From Enterococcus sp. 5H (lineage in GTDB: Bacteria > Bacillota > Bacilli > Lactobacillales > Enterococcaceae): 64,000 nucleotides of DNA. A program made the translations under genes and the position numbers. The notes under the pieces are model-generated. The model had not been told where the DNA came from. It saw only the letters and a program-made list of their open reading frames with translations, and did no database searches. Positions 59,947 to 64,000 of this stretch are shown here, piece by piece (the first letter of the stretch is position 1; each line of letters opens with the position of its first letter). Where the stretch lies: assembly GCF_028128615.1 (NCBI RefSeq), contig NZ_AMDP01000014.1, forward strand, positions 142,825 to 206,824, in the 5' to 3' direction.

Positions 59947-62631
59947 ATGGACAAACAGAAAGATTTTCAGTTAACAATTGATGAAACAATAAGTAAATAT
60001 GAGATTAAAAAAATTGATGAAGGCTTAGATGAAACACAGGTTCAGCATCGATTAAAAAAATTCGGATTAAATAAATTAGAAGTGAAAAAAGTGCCTAAAT
60101 GGAAATTACTATTACGGCAATTTAATAATATGATTATCTACATCCTCATTTTTTCTGCGTTACTGACTCTATTGATGGGTCATACTTCTGATGCGGTGAT
60201 CATTGCAATTGTAGTAGTTGTCAATGCCTTAATTGGCTATTATCAAGAGGCAAATGCTTCAGATGCTTTGGAACGGATCAAAGAAATGTTATCTTCAGAA
60301 GCAACTGTTTATCGTGACGGCATCAGAAAAGATATACCAGCAGAAGAAATAGTGATAGGAGATATTGTCTTTTTAGAAGCAGGAGATAATGTACCTGCCG
60401 ATTTAAGAATTATCGAAGCGGATAATCTAAGAATTCAAGAATCTGCGCTGACAGGTGAAGCTGATTCGGTAGAAAAAGAAACGGAGCCACTAACAAATCC
60501 AGACACACCACTAGCGGAACAAAGCAATATAGCCTTTGCTTCGACACCGGTAACATCAGGTAGCGGAAAAGGGATTGTAGTAGCAACTGGAGCGCAAACA
60601 GAAATAGGTAAAATTTCTACAGAAGTCAATAATACAGAAGAGCGCAAGACACCTTTAATGAAAGAAATTGATGGTTTAGGGAAAGGGATAACCTATGTCA
60701 TTATGGCTGTTTCAATTACCTTATTTATCATCAGTTTGTTTTTAGAAACCTATTCTTTATCTGTACTGTCTTTAGCTGTAGTAACGATGATTGTTGGATC
60801 AATCCCGGAAGGTTTACCCGCTACGACTTCAGTTGTTTTGGCGATGGGTGTTAGTGATATGGCTAAAAATAAGCATACAATTGTTAAAACATTACCAGCT
60901 GTCGAAACATTAGGTTCTGTGGATGTTGTTGCAACGGATAAAACTGGAACGTTAACTAAAAATGAAATGACCGTGAAGGACATTATTTTTGCAGACCGCA
61001 GTTTTACAGTTACCGGAGACGGTTATCAACCAGTTGGACAGATTCTTGAACAAGGGAAGCCAATTTCGATGGACGAGCGTTTAAAATTGTTTTTAGAAGT
61101 TGGGTATGAGGCAAACGATACAGTTTTAGTTCAAGAAGCAGATCAGTGGAAAATTAATGGTGAGCCGACAGATGGAGCTTTTTTGACTCTATATCATAAA
61201 ATGTTTGATTGTGATGTAATACCTGAATATGATGAAATTGACATGTTGCCTTTTGATTCAGATTATCGCTATATTGCTAAATTAGTTAACGATCGAAGCA
61301 AACAAAAATTGTTACTTATTAAAGGCTCTCCTGACAAACTATTTGCGATGGCGAAAGCTCAAAATCCATCATTTGCGGATACATTCTGGAATCAACAAGT
61401 AAGTTCCTTATCTGCGGAAGGAAAACGTGTTGTTGCAGTAGGTTATAAACAAGTTTCTACTAATATTCAAGAAATTACCCACGATTTATTAAATGAAGGC
61501 ATTGAACTTTTAGGAATTGCCGGGATTATTGATCCGCCCCGCGAAGAAGTAATTTCTGCGCTGAAAGAGATGAATGAAGCTGGAGTCGAAGTCAAAATGA
61601 TTACCGGCGATCATCCATTAACAGCAAAAGCAATCGGAGAAAAATTAGGGCTTGCGCCTAAAATTAATGTCATTACAGGCTTAGAATTAGATACTTTAGC
61701 AAACGAAGATTTTAAAAATGCCGTTTTAAATAATCAAGTTTTTGCAAGAACCACACCTAAGAATAAAATGGAGATCATAGAAGCCTTACAAGAAAGTGGC
61801 AAAGTAACTGCGATGACTGGTGATGGTGTGAATGATGCCCCAGCCTTGAAACGAGCAGATATTGGTGTTGCTATGGGGAAAAAAGGAACGGATGTAGCTA
61901 AAGATTCAGCTGATATGATCCTAACTGATGATAACTTTGGTACAATGTCTGTTGCCATCCGCGAAGGTCGAAGAATCTACGATAATATTAAAAAAAGTAT
62001 TTTATTCTTGTTGCCGACTTCATTTGCAGAAGGATTAATTATCGCATTTACAATTTTAATGCAAAAAGAAATGCCTTTACAACCAACACAATTACTTTGG
62101 ATTAACATGGTTTCTGCAATTACCATTCAGTTTGCATTTATCTTCGAACCGGCTGAAGCAGGTTTAATGAAGCGGAAACCAAGGAAAACGGGCAGCAGCT
62201 TATTAAATAGACAAGATATATGGCAAATGCTGTATGTTTCGGTGTTGATGGCAGTGATTAGTATTCTCGCATATGAGTGGTTGTTAACTCAAGGTGTTGC
62301 GCAAATTGTTGCAAGTACGATGATGGTTAATATTGTTGTGTTAAGTAAAATCTTTTATATATTTAACATACGAACTAGCCAACCAGTAATATCTGCTTCT
62401 TTTTTTACGAACCCAAAAGCGTTCTTGATTATTGGAATTATGTTAGTGCTGCAATTACTGTTGACATATGTTCCATTTATGCAAACCGCCTTCCATACAG
62501 CAAATATGTCGTTAACAGGTTGGATGATTGCACTTGTTTCAGGATTTTTTATTTTGGTGGTAACTGAAATTGATAAATTCATTCGGTTAAAATATCAAAA
62601 AATAACTGGAGCAAGAAAAATTCCCAATTAA
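59947..62631 (+). CDS. P-type cation ATPase, type II-like
   Basis: 894 residues. Cation ATPase N-domain (about 10-80), A-domain with TGEADS (about 180), phosphorylation site DKTGT (Asp331), KGSPD nucleotide-binding motif, TGDHPLTA and GDGVNDAPALK hinge motifs, and about ten membrane helices. TM4 carries IPEGLP as in Ca2+/Na+-type ATPases, but TM6 reads LLWINMVSAITIQFAF, so the Asp of the Ca2+ site (NxxxD) is Ala. It should export or import a cation other than, or less strictly than, Ca2+. AAAAAGGATGG precedes the ATG. A 22-codon leader peptide gene lies in its 5' leader. Confidence 0.9.
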   Translation: MDKQKDFQLTIDETISKYEIKKIDEGLDETQVQHRLKKFGLNKLEVKKVPKWKLLLRQFNNMIIYILIFSALLTLLMGHTSDAVIIAIVVVVNALIGYYQEANASDALERIKEMLSSEATVYRDGIRKDIPAEEIVIGDIVFLEAGDNVPADLRIIEADNLRIQESALTGEADSVEKETEPLTNPDTPLAEQSNIAFASTPVTSGSGKGIVVATGAQTEIGKISTEVNNTEERKTPLMKEIDGLGKGITYVIMAVSITLFIISLFLETYSLSVLSLAVVTMIVGSIPEGLPATTSVVLAMGVSDMAKNKHTIVKTLPAVETLGSVDVVATDKTGTLTKNEMTVKDIIFADRSFTVTGDGYQPVGQILEQGKPISMDERLKLFLEVGYEANDTVLVQEADQWKINGEPTDGAFLTLYHKMFDCDVIPEYDEIDMLPFDSDYRYIAKLVNDRSKQKLLLIKGSPDKLFAMAKAQNPSFADTFWNQQVSSLSAEGKRVVAVGYKQVSTNIQEITHDLLNEGIELLGIAGIIDPPREEVISALKEMNEAGVEVKMITGDHPLTAKAIGEKLGLAPKINVITGLELDTLANEDFKNAVLNNQVFARTTPKNKMEIIEALQESGKVTAMTGDGVNDAPALKRADIGVAMGKKGTDVAKDSADMILTDDNFGTMSVAIREGRRIYDNIKKSILFLLPTSFAEGLIIAFTILMQKEMPLQPTQLLWINMVSAITIQFAFIFEPAEAGLMKRKPRKTGSSLLNRQDIWQMLYVSVLMAVISILAYEWLLTQGVAQIVASTMMVNIVVLSKIFYIFNIRTSQPVISASFFTNPKAFLIIGIMLVLQLLLTYVPFMQTAFHTANMSLTGWMIALVSGFFILVVTEIDKFIRLKYQKITGARKIPN

Positions 62632-62662
62632 AAGGAATTGGCAATAGAAAATTACTTCAGAC

Positions 62663-63041
62663 GAGGCTGAGATAAAAGTGTTTAGCTCCGAGAACCGGGT
62701 AGGTACTGTGCAACATCAACTCGGTTCTCGTTGTGTTTTACAGCAATAAGAAGGAATTCACGAAAATTGCCAAGAATCACCATGAGCTTTCGAATGGATG
62801 ATGACTGGTACCTACTCGGTGTTCTTCAAATTTTTGAACCAAGTAGGTACTATTCTACATCAGTTCGTACCTCACTGTGTTTCATAGCAATTTCAACTTA
62901 TTTCCGAAGCCTTCAATTCTTAGAGCTTTAGCTCTTAGAAATTGTTGTGATCGGAACGAAGTGGAGTAGCTGCTTTTTTCTCGCCGTTTATTCGGATCTA
63001 GTGAGTGAAATAAAACTGATTTTTAGTTTTGTCCCACTCAC
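62663..63041. repeat. Intergenic modular repeat, copy D (inverted, three nested modules)
   Basis: Near-identical to copy C but in the opposite orientation: GAGGCTGAG end first, then modules at 62692-62744, 62768-62819 and 62836-62888, the AGAGCTTTAGCTCT hairpin and the GTGAGTG hairpin end. It starts 31 bp after the ATPase stop. The 66-codon frame at 62731-62931 mirrors that in copy C. Confidence 0.92.
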
Positions 63042-63154
63042 GTTGATTCTAAAATAACGGTTGTTTTTAAATTAATTATTTTTAGCTGATTTACTATGGA
63101 GAGTGAGTTTGTTATGATTATAAGTAAAGTATAGTTTAAAAAGGAGGATTCAAG

Positions 63155-63823
63155 ATGGCGTATGTGAAAAATTTTTTTATTTTGGTAGGATTATTTCTAA
63201 TTAGTCAGGTTGGGATGTTTGCGTTTCAAATAGCTAAAGCTATTTCTTTAAATGTAGGGGAAGCGCATATGTCTATGTTAGTATCGATATGTTTAATATT
63301 AATAGTTATAGGAAATATTTGGTTGTTAATTTTGTTAGGGAAAAAATTAGGCTTTGTAACGTTTAAATTAGATTTTTTCAAACGTAAAAATGTTTGGATT
63401 ATTTTAGGTGGTTATTTACTAGCAAGAGTAATTGCCATTGGTGGAACATTACTATTAAACAGTCAAGGATCAGAATCAACGGCAAATGATGCGCTTATTC
63501 AAGTGATTTTTACCGGTGAAAATCCTTTATTGATTATATTATTAATTGGCGTTGCTGCGCCAATAATGGAAGAAATTGTATTTAGAGGTGGAATCATTGG
63601 CTTTTGGTTGGAAAAATTCCCGATAGCAGCAATTGCAGTTAGCTCAATTTTATTTGGGTTAGTTCATGGTCCAACTAATTTAATTAGTTTTTTGATTTAC
63701 GGTTTGATGGGACTGATTCTATCTTTAGCTTACTATAAAACAAAACGGATAGAAGTTAGTATGTCTATTCATTTTTTAAACAATATTTTAGCGGCAATTG
63801 TGCTGGCTTTTGGGATAGGTTAA
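63155..63823 (+). CDS. CPBP-family intramembrane metalloprotease
   Basis: 222 residues, eight or so hydrophobic segments. The CPBP (Abi) signature is complete: EEIVFRGG (motif EExxxR, about 142-149), FGLVHGP (FxxxH, about 168-174) and a final HFLNN. Such proteins are CAAX-type proteases linked to bacteriocin immunity or maturation and to stress tolerance. AAGGAGG precedes the ATG. No bacteriocin gene is adjacent. Flanked on both sides by repeat copies D and E. Confidence 0.88.
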   Translation: MAYVKNFFILVGLFLISQVGMFAFQIAKAISLNVGEAHMSMLVSICLILIVIGNIWLLILLGKKLGFVTFKLDFFKRKNVWIILGGYLLARVIAIGGTLLLNSQGSESTANDALIQVIFTGENPLLIILLIGVAAPIMEEIVFRGGIIGFWLEKFPIAAIAVSSILFGLVHGPTNLISFLIYGLMGLILSLAYYKTKRIEVSMSIHFLNNILAAIVLAFGIG

Positions 63824-63836
63824 TTATTAAAAAAAA

Positions 63837-64000
63837 GAGGCTGAGCCAAAAGCGTTTAGCTCCGAGAAATAAGAAGGGATTCACGAAAATTGCTCTTCAA
63901 ATTTTTGTGAATTTCAGCTTATTTCCGAAGCCTTCAATTCTTAGAGCTTTAGCTCTTAGAAATTGTTGTGATCGGAACGAAGTGGAGTAGCTGCTTTTTT
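63837..64000. repeat. Intergenic modular repeat, copy E (cut by window end)
   Basis: Starts GAGGCTGAGCCAAAAG 14 bp after the CPBP stop, then GCTCCGAGAAATAAG, an imperfect hairpin around TGCTCTTCAAA, the AGAGCTTTAGCTCT hairpin and GTGATCGGAACGAAGTGGAG. No nested modules, so it shows the uninterrupted form of copies C and D. The GTGAGTG end lies outside the window. Confidence 0.9.

Overview
The window is low-GC Firmicutes DNA, almost certainly an Enterococcus chromosome. The complete mevalonate-kinase/decarboxylase/phosphomevalonate-kinase/type 2 isomerase operon, a Rex-controlled AdhE, several cellobiose-type PTS loci, a lactococcin-972 cluster, an orphan LXG (type VII) toxin cassette and an oppABCDF operon followed by a TnpB-like protein all fit that genus. 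The species cannot be fixed from the sequence. No rRNA, tRNA, CRISPR array or prophage was seen.

Layout. 0-2.6 kb: end of a catabolic operon (GntP-type permease, cyclase-family hydrolase, beta-keto acid cleavage enzyme). 2.6-5.7 kb: two redox/electrophile-stress units (ArsR regulator with divergent nitroreductase and DUF1304; nitroreductase with CatE-like dioxygenase behind a YodB/CatR-like operator). 5.8-7.2 kb: FetAB-type ABC exporter. 7.4-11.1 kb: beta-glucoside unit (GH1, GntR/UTRA regulator, EIIC) with a shared operator. 11.4-13.5 kb: SRPBCC, TPM and LemA proteins. 13.9-19.4 kb: ascorbate-type PTS with a split transketolase. 19.5-23.6 kb: Tag-like glycosylase, double-MerR regulator, short UvrA paralogue. 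23.8-24.2 kb: two paralogous small RNAs, perhaps type I antitoxins. 24.4-27.9 kb: Lap1/Lap2/TelC-like toxin/TipC immunity plus a broken second TipC. 28.1-32.4 kb: second GH1/EIIC/RpiR unit. 32.8-40.0 kb: AdhE, GNAT, VOC protein and lactococcin-972 bacteriocin with its transporter. 40.2-44.3 kb: mevalonate operon. 44.8-48.3 kb: amidase, decayed IS200-type element, pentapeptide protein, FUSC transporter. 48.7-56.3 kb: oppA-oppBCDF, then a nuclease-dead TnpB homologue. 56.4-64 kb: two HAD phosphatases, infC-rpmI-rplT, a P-type ATPase with a leader peptide, and a CPBP protein.

The most striking system is the protein at 55045-56169. It has the TnpB fold, but the RuvC-I aspartate is Thr, the RuvC-III motif reads HDPE, half of the zinc finger is gone, no transposon ends flank it, and it sits behind oppF with its own extended -10 promoter. 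This matches the oppF-associated TldR class (RNA-guided, nuclease-dead repressors). A structured 3' tail after the stop codon is the candidate guide RNA.

A second theme is a modular intergenic repeat family with five clear copies and one relic. It has MITE-like ends and lies at gene 3' ends. Two copies, about 31 kb apart and inverted, each carry three nested, mutually diverged modules of about 53 nt. Starts were chosen from Shine-Dalgarno spacing and family alignment. All family assignments come from reading motifs, not from database searches.
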